A stretch of 37,238 bases of DNA from CAZGWJ01 sp964529445 (GTDB lineage: Bacteria > Oederibacteriota > Muellerivitia > Muellerivitales > Muellerivitaceae): NCBI GenBank assembly GCA_964529445.1, contig CAZGWJ010000020.1:1-37238 (forward strand), read 5' to 3'. The position numbers were made by a program, and so were the translations under genes. Shown here piece by piece: positions 16,844-24,243 of the stretch (position 1 is its first letter; each line of letters starts with the position of its first letter). The notes below the pieces were generated by a model. It searched no databases, was not told where the DNA came from, and saw only the letters and a program-made list of their open reading frames with translations.

Positions 16844-18316
16844 ATGACAACCACAAGCGACTCCATGAGCCACCGATGCACACGGATGAACACCGATGTT
16901 TCAAGAAGAGGACGTTACCCATTGTTGATTTCGTATCTGCGTCCATCCAATCCATCTGTGGCTAGATGGTTGTTCGTTGCGTTGTTCCTGACCGCGGTTC
17001 CTTCCTTAGCCGCCGACCTGCGGATCACCTTGAGGGACGCGGAATCGGCCGCCCTGGCCAACAACCCCACGCTCGCGGCCGCCCGGTTCGAGGCCCAGGC
17101 GGCTTCCCGGCAGGAGACCTCCCAACGCTCCTATCTTTTTCCCACGCTCTCCCTTGACGGTTCCTACCGCTGGGTGGATGAGGTGCCCTCCATGCAGGTG
17201 GCCCCGGGCCGCACGATCGAGCTGACCGACCACCGGTCCAACACGATCGGCGTCGGGGCCTCCTGGCAGATCTGGGATTGGGGAGCGGCTCTTGAGGCCT
17301 GGAAGAGCGTCCAGGCCCAGACCGAGTCGCGGCGCCAGGCCCTGAGGGCCTCGAAGCGGCAGGCTCTCCTCGCCGTACGTCTCTCCTATTTCCAGGTGCA
17401 GGCAGCCCTCGAACAATCCCGCCTGATCGCGGACACCCTGAAGCTCTCGCAGGCCCAGTACCGCGACATCCATACCCGGTACAAGGCCGGGACGGCCTCG
17501 AGAGCCGATGCCCTGGCCGCGCACCAAGAGGTCCTGTCCTGGTCGCGTCAGTTCCGCGCCGCCCGGGGTGAGCTGGCGGCCGCCCTGCGCGACCTCTACG
17601 CAGGCATGGGGATCGAACCGGAATCCGATCTCTCGCTCCCGATGGATTCCCTCACCGCGAAGGAACTCCCGGCCGACACGGCTCCCCCCTCGGTCGTGAT
17701 CGCGTTCGATCCTCTTTCCGAAAACCTGATGACCCTGGCACAAGACCCGGCCACGTCCCCCGAGCGGGGGGCCCCGGACGCGTCCCTGCCCCAGCCCGCC
17801 CAATTGGACGCGCTTGCGCAGGGTTCCCGGCGCCAAGCGAAGGCGCAAAAGGCGCTTCTGCTCCCGAAAGTCCAGGTGACGGCCCGCGCCTCGTACGACT
17901 ACCCCAATGGGCCGGTCTTCGAGACGATCCAGCAGAACATGGTGGGGGTTTCGGCCTCGATGCCGCTCTTCGACTGGGGACGCACGCTTTCGCAATCAAG
18001 GGCCGCTTCCGACCAGGCGCAAGCGTATGAAAAGCGACGCGACCAGGTCGTTTTGGACCTCCAGCGCGACTGGCTCAAGACCCAGGACCAGTTGAAGTCG
18101 CTGGAGGACCAGCGCGAGCTTAACCGGCAGTCGGTCGCGGAGACGAAGGAACTGGCGGGGTTGGCCTACGATTCGTACAAGAACGGACGGATCGGGTTCA
18201 CCGAAGTGGAAAAGGCCAATTTGAAGGCGCTCCAGGCCGCGGTACAGGCCGCCCGCACGGACGTCCAGGTCCTGGTGCAGAGGGCGTTGCTGGCAGGGCT
18301 GTCGAAAGAAGACTAG
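16844..18316 (+). CDS. TolC-type outer-membrane efflux protein with a repeat-derived N-terminus
   Basis: 490 aa. The start at 16844 is backed by AAGGAG inside the end of tetR. The first ~40 residues come from an inverted-repeat element (16868-16963); the hydrophobic signal core (ARWLFVALFLTAVPSLAA) begins only after it. The mature part has two OEP repeats: LRDAESAALANNPTLAAARFEAQAA and a second built on LDALAQGSRRQAKAQKALLLPKVQVTA, each with a long alpha-hairpin. The sequences GASWQIWDWGAAL and SASMPLFDWGRTL are the conserved barrel turns. It should be the outer-membrane channel for the downstream ABC exporter. A Pro/Asp-rich insert (about 265-320) separates the halves. Confidence 0.88.
   Translation: MTTTSDSMSHRCTRMNTDVSRRGRYPLLISYLRPSNPSVARWLFVALFLTAVPSLAADLRITLRDAESAALANNPTLAAARFEAQAASRQETSQRSYLFPTLSLDGSYRWVDEVPSMQVAPGRTIELTDHRSNTIGVGASWQIWDWGAALEAWKSVQAQTESRRQALRASKRQALLAVRLSYFQVQAALEQSRLIADTLKLSQAQYRDIHTRYKAGTASRADALAAHQEVLSWSRQFRAARGELAAALRDLYAGMGIEPESDLSLPMDSLTAKELPADTAPPSVVIAFDPLSENLMTLAQDPATSPERGAPDASLPQPAQLDALAQGSRRQAKAQKALLLPKVQVTARASYDYPNGPVFETIQQNMVGVSASMPLFDWGRTLSQSRAASDQAQAYEKRRDQVVLDLQRDWLKTQDQLKSLEDQRELNRQSVAETKELAGLAYDSYKNGRIGFTEVEKANLKALQAAVQAARTDVQVLVQRALLAGLSKED
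16868..16963. repeat. Inverted-repeat element inside the 5' end of tolC
   Basis: Left arm AGCCACCGATGCACACGGAT..., right arm ...TCCATCTGTGGCT; the arms are imperfect reverse complements (AGCCACAGATGGA against AGCCACCGATGCA). The phrases CACAGATG/ATCTGCGTCCATC are shared with the element at 20212-20297. It is read through in frame by tolC. Confidence 0.75.
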
Positions 18317-18399
18317 GCGGGAAAATCGCCCCGCAGATAGAAAGTAGAAGGTGACAGCAAGGCCCCGTCGCCACTGATCAAGGGGATAACCGATACGAC

Positions 18400-18480
18400 C
18401 CCCTCTCCCTTTATCCCTCTCCCGCTTGCGGGAGAGGGCAAACTTGCCGAGGCAACGCCGAGAGCAAGTTGGGTGAGGGG
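18400..18480 (+). repeat. Palindromic repeat, copy 2 (three-way-junction type)
   Basis: Outer arms CCCCTCTCCC (18400-18409) and GGGTGAGGGG (18471-18480). Inside are a perfect hairpin CCCTCTCCCGC-TT-GCGGGAGAGGG (18415-18438) and a second with arms AACTTGC/GCAAGTT (18441-18447 and 18464-18470). It fills the tolC-hlyD gap. Confidence 0.85.
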
Positions 18481-18519
18481 ACGCCGTTTAGTTCCGAGCA
18501 AACAACGTGGAGGTAAGAA

Positions 18520-19245
18520 ATGGACAAGAGAAAGATCGCGATACCGGTGGTTCTCATCCTCGCGGGAGTGACGGTCTGGACCCTGACCGGCTGTTCGGAT
18601 TTCCGCTACGCCGGCACGGTGGAGGCCACCGAGGTGGACCTCTCGGCCCGCGTGGCCTCGGTGGTGGCCGCCTACGAGGTGAAGGAAGGTGATCTCGTCG
18701 CGGCTGACCAGTCCCTCGTGCGGCTCGCCTGCGAAGACGTGAAGCTGGCGGCTTCCTCGGCCGCTTCGGACTTCGCCCGGGCCGAGCGCGTGTACAGGAG
18801 CGGAGCCCTGCCCTTCGAGGCCTTCGACCACCTGCGGGTGAGACGCGATGACACGGCGCTTCGCGCCTCCTGGTGCACCGTGAAGGCACCCCTTGCGGGA
18901 ACCGTCCTCGACGTGTACCACGAAGCCGGCGAGTGGGTCACGCCCGGCGTGAAACTGTTGACGTTGGGGGACCTCTCCACCGTCTGGGCCGTCTTCTACG
19001 TACCCCAGACCTCCCTGGCGAAGATCCGGCTCGGGATGGAGGTGAAGGGGACCCTTCCGGAGATGTCCGACAAGGTGTTCGAGGGCAAGGTCACGCACAT
19101 CGCTGATACGGCGGAGTTCACCCCCAAGAACGTGCAGACGCGGGCGGAGAGGACCCGTCTGGTGTATGCGGTCAAGGTGACGTTCGACAACGCGGAGGGC
19201 ACGCTGAAACCGGGCATGACCCTGGAAGCGAAACTTCCGAATTGA
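18520..19245 (+). CDS. HlyD-family membrane fusion protein with short helical hairpin
   Basis: 241 aa; SD GGAGGT upstream of ATG. The N-terminal hydrophobic segment ends VWTLTGC, which could be either a signal anchor or a lipobox. Lipoyl halves: RYAGTVEATEVDLSARVASVV...VKEGDLVAADQSLVRL, then CTVKAPLAGTVLDVYHEAGEWVTPG. The beta-barrel domain follows (VWAVFYVPQTSLAKIRLGMEV) and a membrane-proximal end VTFDNAEGTLKPGMTLEAKL. YbhG-type adaptors run about 330 aa. Here only about 60 residues separate the two lipoyl halves, so the alpha-hairpin that normally reaches TolC is much reduced. Confidence 0.85.
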   Translation: MDKRKIAIPVVLILAGVTVWTLTGCSDFRYAGTVEATEVDLSARVASVVAAYEVKEGDLVAADQSLVRLACEDVKLAASSAASDFARAERVYRSGALPFEAFDHLRVRRDDTALRASWCTVKAPLAGTVLDVYHEAGEWVTPGVKLLTLGDLSTVWAVFYVPQTSLAKIRLGMEVKGTLPEMSDKVFEGKVTHIADTAEFTPKNVQTRAERTRLVYAVKVTFDNAEGTLKPGMTLEAKLPN

Positions 19246-19253
19246 TCCCTCTA

Positions 19254-19363
19254 ACCGCAGGGAACGCAGGGAACACAGAGAAAAGTCCCAAGGTGAATTG
19301 GATATGATTCCGATTTTCCAACAGACAATGGCCGTTCTCTGCGACCTCTGCGATCTCTGCGGT
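19254..19363. repeat. Inverted-repeat element in the hlyD-ATPase gap
   Basis: Left arm ACCGCAGGGAACGCAGGGAA..., ending ACAGAGAAAAG; right arm GTTCTCTGCG...CTCTGCGGT. The arms are imperfect reverse complements built from CGCAGAG phrases, with about 50 bases between them. The SD of the next gene begins at its right edge. Confidence 0.8.
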
Positions 19364-19376
19364 AAAAGGTGTGGGT

Positions 19377-20108
19377 GTGAACATCGGCATTGAGGTCTCG
19401 GACCTCCACAAGCGAATGAAAACGACCCCCGCCTTGGCGGGCGTTTCCACGCGCTTCGAGCCCGGCACCCTGCACGGCCTCATCGGCCCCGACGGGGCCG
19501 GCAAGACCACCCTGATGCGGCTCCTCATGGGACTGCTCAAGCCGGATGCGGGCACGATCCGCTTTTTCGACGACGGCGCGGAAACCCCCTTCGCCCGGGT
19601 GCGCGAACACGTGGCCTATATGCCCCAGCAGCAGAGTCTTTACCCCGATCTTTCGGTGGGCGAGCATCTCGACTTCTTCAGGGACCTGTACCGCATCCCG
19701 TCGCCGGTCTACCGGGAAAGACGCGAGGAGCTCCTGCGCCTGGCCCGGCTCACGGAATTCGCCGATCGTCCGGCCGCGAAACTCTCCGGTGGGATGTACA
19801 AGAAGCTCGGACTCCTTTGCGCCCTGTTGCGCTCCCCCGCTGTCATCCTGCTGGACGAGCCCACCAACGGGGTGGACCCCATCAGCCGCCGCGAGCTCTG
19901 GGACCTCCTGTACCGCCAGGTGGAAGCCGGGGTGCTGATCCTGCTTTCCACGGCCTACATGGACGAGGCCGAGCGCTGCGGGAAGGTGCACGTGCTGGAT
20001 GGAGGAGCGCTGTTGGCGAGCGGAGAGCCGAGGGAGGTGCTAGCGAAGGAAAGGGCCGAGTCGTTCGAGGAACTGTTCATGCGCCGCGAAAAGTCGGCAA
20101 CAAAATGA
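19377..20108 (+). CDS. ABC transporter ATPase, first (YbhF N-half-like)
   Basis: 243 aa. Start taken at GTG 19377: AAGG seven bases upstream is the only SD; the GTG two codons earlier is too close to it. Complete motifs: Walker A GPDGAGKTT, Q-loop YMPQQQ, signature LSGGMYKKLGL, Walker B VILLDEPTNGVDP and H-loop region LLSTAYMDEAERCG, where the usual switch His is replaced by Ala (STAY). The order 'LSGGMxKKLGL ... DEPTNGVDPISRRELW' is characteristic of the N-terminal half of YbhF/RbbA double ATPases. It pairs with the next ATPase and the two permeases as an exporter motor. Confidence 0.9.
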   Translation: MNIGIEVSDLHKRMKTTPALAGVSTRFEPGTLHGLIGPDGAGKTTLMRLLMGLLKPDAGTIRFFDDGAETPFARVREHVAYMPQQQSLYPDLSVGEHLDFFRDLYRIPSPVYRERREELLRLARLTEFADRPAAKLSGGMYKKLGLLCALLRSPAVILLDEPTNGVDPISRRELWDLLYRQVEAGVLILLSTAYMDEAERCGKVHVLDGGALLASGEPREVLAKERAESFEELFMRREKSATK

Positions 20109-20503
20109 AGACTCTCACCGCCAAGAACGCCAAGGGCCTTCGGCCCACGCCAGGGACGACCTTTTCACCACCGATGGACATGATAACCACTGATACAGCA
20201 CGACATCATTCGCCACAGATGGATGGGATGAACTCAGATAAGACAACTTTCTTTGATCCTGAAGTCTCATCTGCGTCCATCTGTGTTTATCTGTGGCTAA
20301 ATCGCCGTAGCCACGAAAAGGCGGCGACGTCATGAACAACATCGAACGAAAACGATCACCGCAGAGTCATAGAGCCGCAGAGAACGACGCTACTCCTGGT
20401 AACGGAACTACTGTGATATGCCCGGTTCTGAGTATCGGAATTCATGTGGAGTGGCTTACATGATTCCAGAGAATTCTTCTCTGCGTCTCCGCGTCTCTGC
20501 GGT
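20109..20503. repeat. Cluster of repeat elements in the ATPase-ATPase gap
   Basis: The 351 bases between the two ATPase genes hold repeats and no other gene. 20113-20132 carries ACCGCCAAGAACGCCAAG (one arm). 20166-20195 has CCACCGATGGACATGATAAC-type phrases. 20212-20297 is an inverted repeat with arms GCCACAGATGGATGGGATGA... and ...CATCTGTGTTTATCTGTGGC. 20358-20503 is another, with arms ACCGCAGAGTCATAGAGCCG...GAGAA and TTCTCTGCGTCTCCGCGTCT...GGT. The last runs into the coding region of the second ATPase. Confidence 0.8.
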
Positions 20504-21422
20504 TCCCGTTTCCGTAGAGGCGCGCGATCTCAGCATCAAATTCGGGGATTTCACCGCGGTCGACCGCGTGAGCTTCGCGGTCCCCCCCGGCGAGATCTTC
20601 GGCTTTTTGGGCGCCAACGGCGCGGGCAAGACCACCACCATCCGAACCCTCTGCGGGCTCCTGATCCCCACGAGCGGCGAGGTCTTCGTAGCGGGTTTGA
20701 GCGTGCGCGAGAAGGCCCAGGAAGTGAAGTCCCGCGTGGGCTATATGTCCCAGAAATTCACGCTCTACCAGGACATGACCGTCGAGGAAAACCTCACCTT
20801 CTCGGGGAACCTGCGCAAACTGGAGCCGGATTACGTGAAGGCCCGGACCCGCGAACTGCTGGACTTCATCGGGTTCAAGTCCCCTCTGACCACCATGGTC
20901 TCCGCCCTCGTGGGGGGGTTGAAGCAGGAAGTAGCCCTCGTGGCCGCGCTTTTGCACGACCCGGACGTGCTTTTCCTCGACGAGCCCACCTCGGGTGTCA
21001 CACCCACCGCCCGGGCCCGGTTCTGGGACCTCATCCGCGGCGTGGCGGCCCGCGGCAAGACCGTCTTCGTGACCACGCATTACATGGACGAGGCCGAGCA
21101 ATGCGGCCGCATCGCCCTGATGCGCCAAGGCGCCCTCATCGCGCTCGACACGCCGGAAGGTTTGAAACGCCATGCGTTCCCTGTCCCCCTCTTCGAGGTG
21201 GAGCCCCTGAAAAAGGAACCGGAAGCCCTGACCGCCCTGGCCCTTTCCCCCTCCGTCGGAAGTTGGAGGCCCTATGGGAGGAGATTCCATGCGGCCGTGA
21301 AGGACCTGCCCGCCTGGGAGAGGACGGTGAACCCCGGCGTGACGGAGGGGAGATGGACCGTGAGACGGATCCAACCTTCACTGGAGGACGTGTTCCTGGA
21401 ATTGGTCGAGGGCAAACCATGA
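20460..21422 (+). CDS. ABC transporter ATPase, second (YbhF C-half-like), altered signature
   Basis: 320 aa. ATG 20460 has GGAG eight bases upstream; an earlier in-frame ATG at 20418 lacks one. Residues about 6-16 are encoded by a repeat arm. The ABC domain proper starts at VEARDLSIKFGDF. Walker A GANGAGKTT (51-59), Q-loop YMSQK, Walker B VLFLDEPTSG with catalytic Glu175, and H-loop VTTHYMDEAE with its His are intact. The signature reads LVGGLKQE (150-157) instead of LSGGxxQR, and the D-loop Asp is Thr181 (SGVTP). A C-terminal domain follows (RRIQPSLEDVFLELVEG), usual for this subfamily. It probably forms an asymmetric heterodimer with the first ATPase. Confidence 0.85.
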   Translation: MIPENSSLRLRVSAVPVSVEARDLSIKFGDFTAVDRVSFAVPPGEIFGFLGANGAGKTTTIRTLCGLLIPTSGEVFVAGLSVREKAQEVKSRVGYMSQKFTLYQDMTVEENLTFSGNLRKLEPDYVKARTRELLDFIGFKSPLTTMVSALVGGLKQEVALVAALLHDPDVLFLDEPTSGVTPTARARFWDLIRGVAARGKTVFVTTHYMDEAEQCGRIALMRQGALIALDTPEGLKRHAFPVPLFEVEPLKKEPEALTALALSPSVGSWRPYGRRFHAAVKDLPAWERTVNPGVTEGRWTVRRIQPSLEDVFLELVEGKP

Positions 21423-21448
21423 AACCATTACGACTCACAGCGAAAAGA

Positions 21449-21631
21449 CCCCTCTCCCCGCCCTCTCCCGTAAACGGGCGAGGGATATCGATATTTCTTC
21501 CCTCTCCTGCAAGCGGGAGAGGGCAAACGCGCCGAGACGAAGTCGAGTGCGTGTTGGGTGAGGGGGCGTCGTCGCAAACCACAGCGTACAGCTACCCCCT
21601 CACCCTTCCCTCTCCCGCAAGGGGCGAGGGG
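21449..21631. repeat. Palindromic repeat, copies 3 and 4 arranged head to head
   Basis: Copy 3 (21449-21566): opening CCCCTCTCC, hairpins CCCTCTCCCGTAAACGGGCG... and CCCTCTCCTGC-AA-GCGGGAGAGGG, arm pair AACGCGC/GCGTGTT, closing GGGTGAGGGGG. Copy 4 (21595-21631) starts CCCCCTCACCC, a perfect reverse complement of that 11-mer, then CCCTCTCCCGCAAGGGGCGAGGGG-type hairpin. ATATCGATAT at 21485 is a perfect palindrome between hairpins. Fills the ATPase-permease gap. Confidence 0.8.
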
Positions 21632-21648
21632 ATTAGGATGGCTTTCAT

Positions 21649-22776
21649 ATGAAAGCCTTTGATATTGTCCGCGCACTGTCCGTGGCGAAGAAGGAGGCCC
21701 GTCACATCCTCCGCGACCCCTTCACGACCGCCATGGCTTTCGGCTTGCCCCTCTTCATGGTGATCTTCTTCGGGCTCGTCATCGACTTCAACGTGAAGGA
21801 CATCCGCCTGCACGTCTACGACCGCGACCAGTCGCGCGCTTCGCGCCAGTTCCTGGAGACCTTCGGGACCTCCGGCTCCTTCTCCCTCCACGCCGGGCAG
21901 GAACCGGGCGCCCCGGCCCTGGAGCTCGACCGGGAGCAGACCAAAGCGGTCCTGCTCATCGAGAAGGGCTTCGGGAAGAAACTGGGGGCAGGGGGGGAAG
22001 CGCGAGCCCAGGTCCTCTTGGACGGGGCCGACAACTCGACATCCGGCGTCATCCTGGGTTATCTCGAGGGCGTGAAGCGCTCCTTCAACAAGAAGACCGC
22101 ATCCTCCACCGTTCCTCTACCGGATCCAAGGGACGCCCTTCGCACCCGGTTCCTCTACAATCCGGAGCTCAACACCCGCTGGTTCATCGTGCCAGGCCTC
22201 GCGGCCGTGGTCCTGGCCATCCTCTCCATCCTGCTCACGGCCCTCACCGTCGCGCGGGAATGGGAGAACGGATCGATGGAGATGCTCCTTTCGACCCCCG
22301 CCCGCCCCGTCGAGATCGTCATCGGCAAGCTGATCCCCTACAGCGTCATCGGTCTTTCCGCCACGGCCCTGGTCTACTTCGCGGCTCGGCTGGGGTTCGG
22401 CGTCCCCTTCCGGGGCAGTCACATCCTCTTCCTGCTATCCACCTTCCTTTTCCTCTCGGCCTGTCTTGCCCAGGGTCTTCTCATCTCCGTCGTGACCCGA
22501 CAACAGGCCCTCGCCATGCAGTTGGCCATGCTGTCCGGCATGCTTCCCACCATGCTTCTCTCGGGTTTCGTCTTCCCCGTCGAGAGCATGCCCCGCTTTT
22601 TCCACTACTTCACCTCGATCCTTCCGGTGCGATGGTTCATGAAGGTGGTACGGGGCCTCTTCCTGCGTGGAGCCGATCTTTCGGACCTCATCGTCCCCTT
22701 CGTGGCGCTCACGGGTCTCATGATCCTGCTGACGACGGCCGCCACGAAACGCTTCAAGAAGGACGTGGAACCATGA
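21649..22776 (+). CDS. ABC-2 type permease (YbhS-like)
   Basis: 375 aa. N-terminal helix after AKKEARHILRDPFT (MAFGLPLFMVIFFGLVI), a periplasmic domain of about 130 residues (RLHVYDRDQSRASRQFLETF ... LLDGADNSTSG), then five hydrophobic helices. These contain the ABC-2 signature REWENGSMEMLLSTPARPVEIVIGKLIPY and the SGFVFPVESMP element. This topology is that of YbhS/YbhR/YhhJ exporters. SD is weak (GGGGATTAGGA) and comes from the repeat just upstream. Its stop overlaps the start of the next permease gene (ATGA). Confidence 0.92.
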   Translation: MKAFDIVRALSVAKKEARHILRDPFTTAMAFGLPLFMVIFFGLVIDFNVKDIRLHVYDRDQSRASRQFLETFGTSGSFSLHAGQEPGAPALELDREQTKAVLLIEKGFGKKLGAGGEARAQVLLDGADNSTSGVILGYLEGVKRSFNKKTASSTVPLPDPRDALRTRFLYNPELNTRWFIVPGLAAVVLAILSILLTALTVAREWENGSMEMLLSTPARPVEIVIGKLIPYSVIGLSATALVYFAARLGFGVPFRGSHILFLLSTFLFLSACLAQGLLISVVTRQQALAMQLAMLSGMLPTMLLSGFVFPVESMPRFFHYFTSILPVRWFMKVVRGLFLRGADLSDLIVPFVALTGLMILLTTAATKRFKKDVEP

Positions 22777-23879
22777 ACCGCACGGTCCTGGGATTCTTCC
22801 GCAAGGAACTGGTGCAGACCCTGCGCGACAAGCGCATGAGACTGCTCCTTTTCGTGGCACCCGTCGTGCAGATGACCCTGTTCGGCTTGGCCCTGACGAA
22901 CGAGATCCGCAACGTCAAGTTGGCCGTCTTCGCTTCCCCCGGGGACGCCCCGGCTCGGCGCGTCTATGAGCGTTGTTTGGCCTCGGGGTATTTCATCGCC
23001 GCCCCGGTGAGGGGCATGGATCCCAACGAGTGGATCAGGAGTGGAGACGCGGACGTGGTCCTGGTTTCCCCCCCGGGTGGGCTTGCACGAACCCTGGAGC
23101 GGGGCGGCAACGGCCTGCAGGCCCTGGTGGATGCCAGCAATGTCCTGAAGGCCCGGGCCGTGGAACAATACGTGGGTGCGGCCCTGGCGCGGATCGCATC
23201 GGAACGGGCCCTGGACATGCCGAGGCCGCCACCTTCGGGGGTCGCGCTTGACGTGCGCGTCCTCTACAACCCCGAGATGCGGGCGGCGGTCTTCATGGTG
23301 CCGTCCGTGCTGGCCATGATCCTCTGCCTCATCACCATCGTGCTCACGGCCATGGCCATGGTGCGCGAGAAGGAGATGGGCACCTTCGAGACCCTCGTGG
23401 CCTCCCCCGCGAAACCCTGGGAGATCCTGATGGGAAAGACCCTTCCCTACGTCCTGTTGGGGATGCTGGACGTGCCCCTGGTGCTCGGCGTGGCCGTCTT
23501 CGGCTTCGGCGTACCGATGAGGGGTTCCTTCCTGGCGCTTTTCATCTCGTCCCTGCTCTTCGTGGTCTCGGCGGTGGCGATCGGCATCCTCATCTCGACC
23601 ATCGCCCACGGCCAACAGCAGGCCATGATGGGGAGCTTCATGTTCCTTTTCCCCGCCCTGATGCTGTCCGGCATCATGTTCCCCGTCGAGAACATGCCGG
23701 CCGTCCTGCGCGTCACGGCCTACCTGGACCCGCTGAAGTATTTCGTGTCGCTGATGAGGAACATCATGCTGAAGGGCGGGGATTGGGAGATGCTGGCGGG
23801 CAACTGGGCCGCCTTGGCCGTGATGGGCGCCGTCGCGGTGGCCGTGAGCTTCAAGCGATTCCGCAGGACGATCGACTGA
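22773..23879 (+). CDS. ABC-2 type permease (YbhR-like)
   Basis: 368 aa, paralogue of the preceding gene: FFRKELVQTLRDKRMRLLLF, first helix VAPVVQMTLFGLALT, periplasmic domain with VLVSPPGGLARTLERG, then KEMGTFETLVASPAKPWEIL as the ABC-2 signature and SGIMFPVENMP. The two permeases should form the heterodimeric membrane pore energised by the two ATPases. Start overlaps the previous stop by ATGA, so the pair is translationally coupled. It is the last gene of the operon. Confidence 0.92.
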   Translation: MNRTVLGFFRKELVQTLRDKRMRLLLFVAPVVQMTLFGLALTNEIRNVKLAVFASPGDAPARRVYERCLASGYFIAAPVRGMDPNEWIRSGDADVVLVSPPGGLARTLERGGNGLQALVDASNVLKARAVEQYVGAALARIASERALDMPRPPPSGVALDVRVLYNPEMRAAVFMVPSVLAMILCLITIVLTAMAMVREKEMGTFETLVASPAKPWEILMGKTLPYVLLGMLDVPLVLGVAVFGFGVPMRGSFLALFISSLLFVVSAVAIGILISTIAHGQQQAMMGSFMFLFPALMLSGIMFPVENMPAVLRVTAYLDPLKYFVSLMRNIMLKGGDWEMLAGNWAALAVMGAVAVAVSFKRFRRTID

Positions 23880-23898
23880 TCCTGCGCGGGATAGATCC

Positions 23899-23922
23899 AC
23901 AGCCAACGCGTATTCACGAAGT
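23899..23922 (+). repeat. Half repeat related to 15591
   Basis: CACAGCCAACGCGTATTCAC followed by GAAG; it matches the unit at 15591 (CACAGCCAACGCGAAGACGC) over the first 13 bases and again at the end. No right arm is present. Confidence 0.55.
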
Positions 23923-23937
23923 CCAGTATCCGTTACG

Positions 23938-23957
23938 CCCCCTTTCGGGGGCTTCTT
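23938..23957 (+). terminator. Weak terminator of the efflux operon
   Basis: Short stem GCCCC(T)/(G)GGGGC with loop TTC, then TTCTT. It touches the -35 box of the toxin-antitoxin promoter. Confidence 0.5.
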
Positions 23958-23984
23958 GACGATGTGTACGTAATCACGTACACT
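23956..23984 (+). promoter_or_regulatory. yefM-yoeB promoter with embedded operator
   Basis: -35 TTGACG (23956-23961), 17-bp spacer, -10 TACACT (23979-23984). GTGTACGTAATCACGTACAC (23964-23983) is a perfect 8-bp-arm palindrome occupying the spacer and most of the -10. YefM-family repressors bind TGTAC-containing palindromes, so this is the expected autoregulatory site. Confidence 0.8.
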
Positions 23985-24000
23985 TTGCTTGGAGGCTTCC

Positions 24001-24243
24001 ATGACCACCTTGACCGCAACCCAGGCTCGCGCCAACCTTTTCAAACTGCTCGATCAGGCCGCTGAATCCCACGAACCCATCCAGATCACCGGACGACGGC
24101 AGAATGCGGTGCTGGTCTCCGAGGACGACTTCCGCGCCATGCAGGAGACGCTTTATGTCTTGAGCGTTCCCGGCATGAAGGAATCGCTGTTGAAGGCCAA
24201 AAGGGCCTCTCTGAAGTCCTATTCGAAGAAGCGTCCCTGGTGA
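24001..24243 (+). CDS. yefM: Antitoxin of the Phd/YefM family
   Basis: 80 aa; ATG preceded by GGAGG. N-terminal DNA-binding/dimer domain MTTLTATQARANLFKLLDQA with the typical HEPIQITGRRQNAVLVSEDDF core. The C-terminal basic tail (LLKAKRASLKSYSKKRPW) would wrap the toxin. It neutralises the downstream YoeB and, with it, represses the promoter. Overlap with the toxin gene is GTGA. Confidence 0.9.
   Translation: MTTLTATQARANLFKLLDQAAESHEPIQITGRRQNAVLVSEDDFRAMQETLYVLSVPGMKESLLKAKRASLKSYSKKRPW

Noticed and set aside
19254..20503. Spaced repeats in the efflux operon considered as CRISPR or attC sites
   Set aside because: Arms are inverted, not direct, differ between copies, and no integrase or cas gene is nearby.
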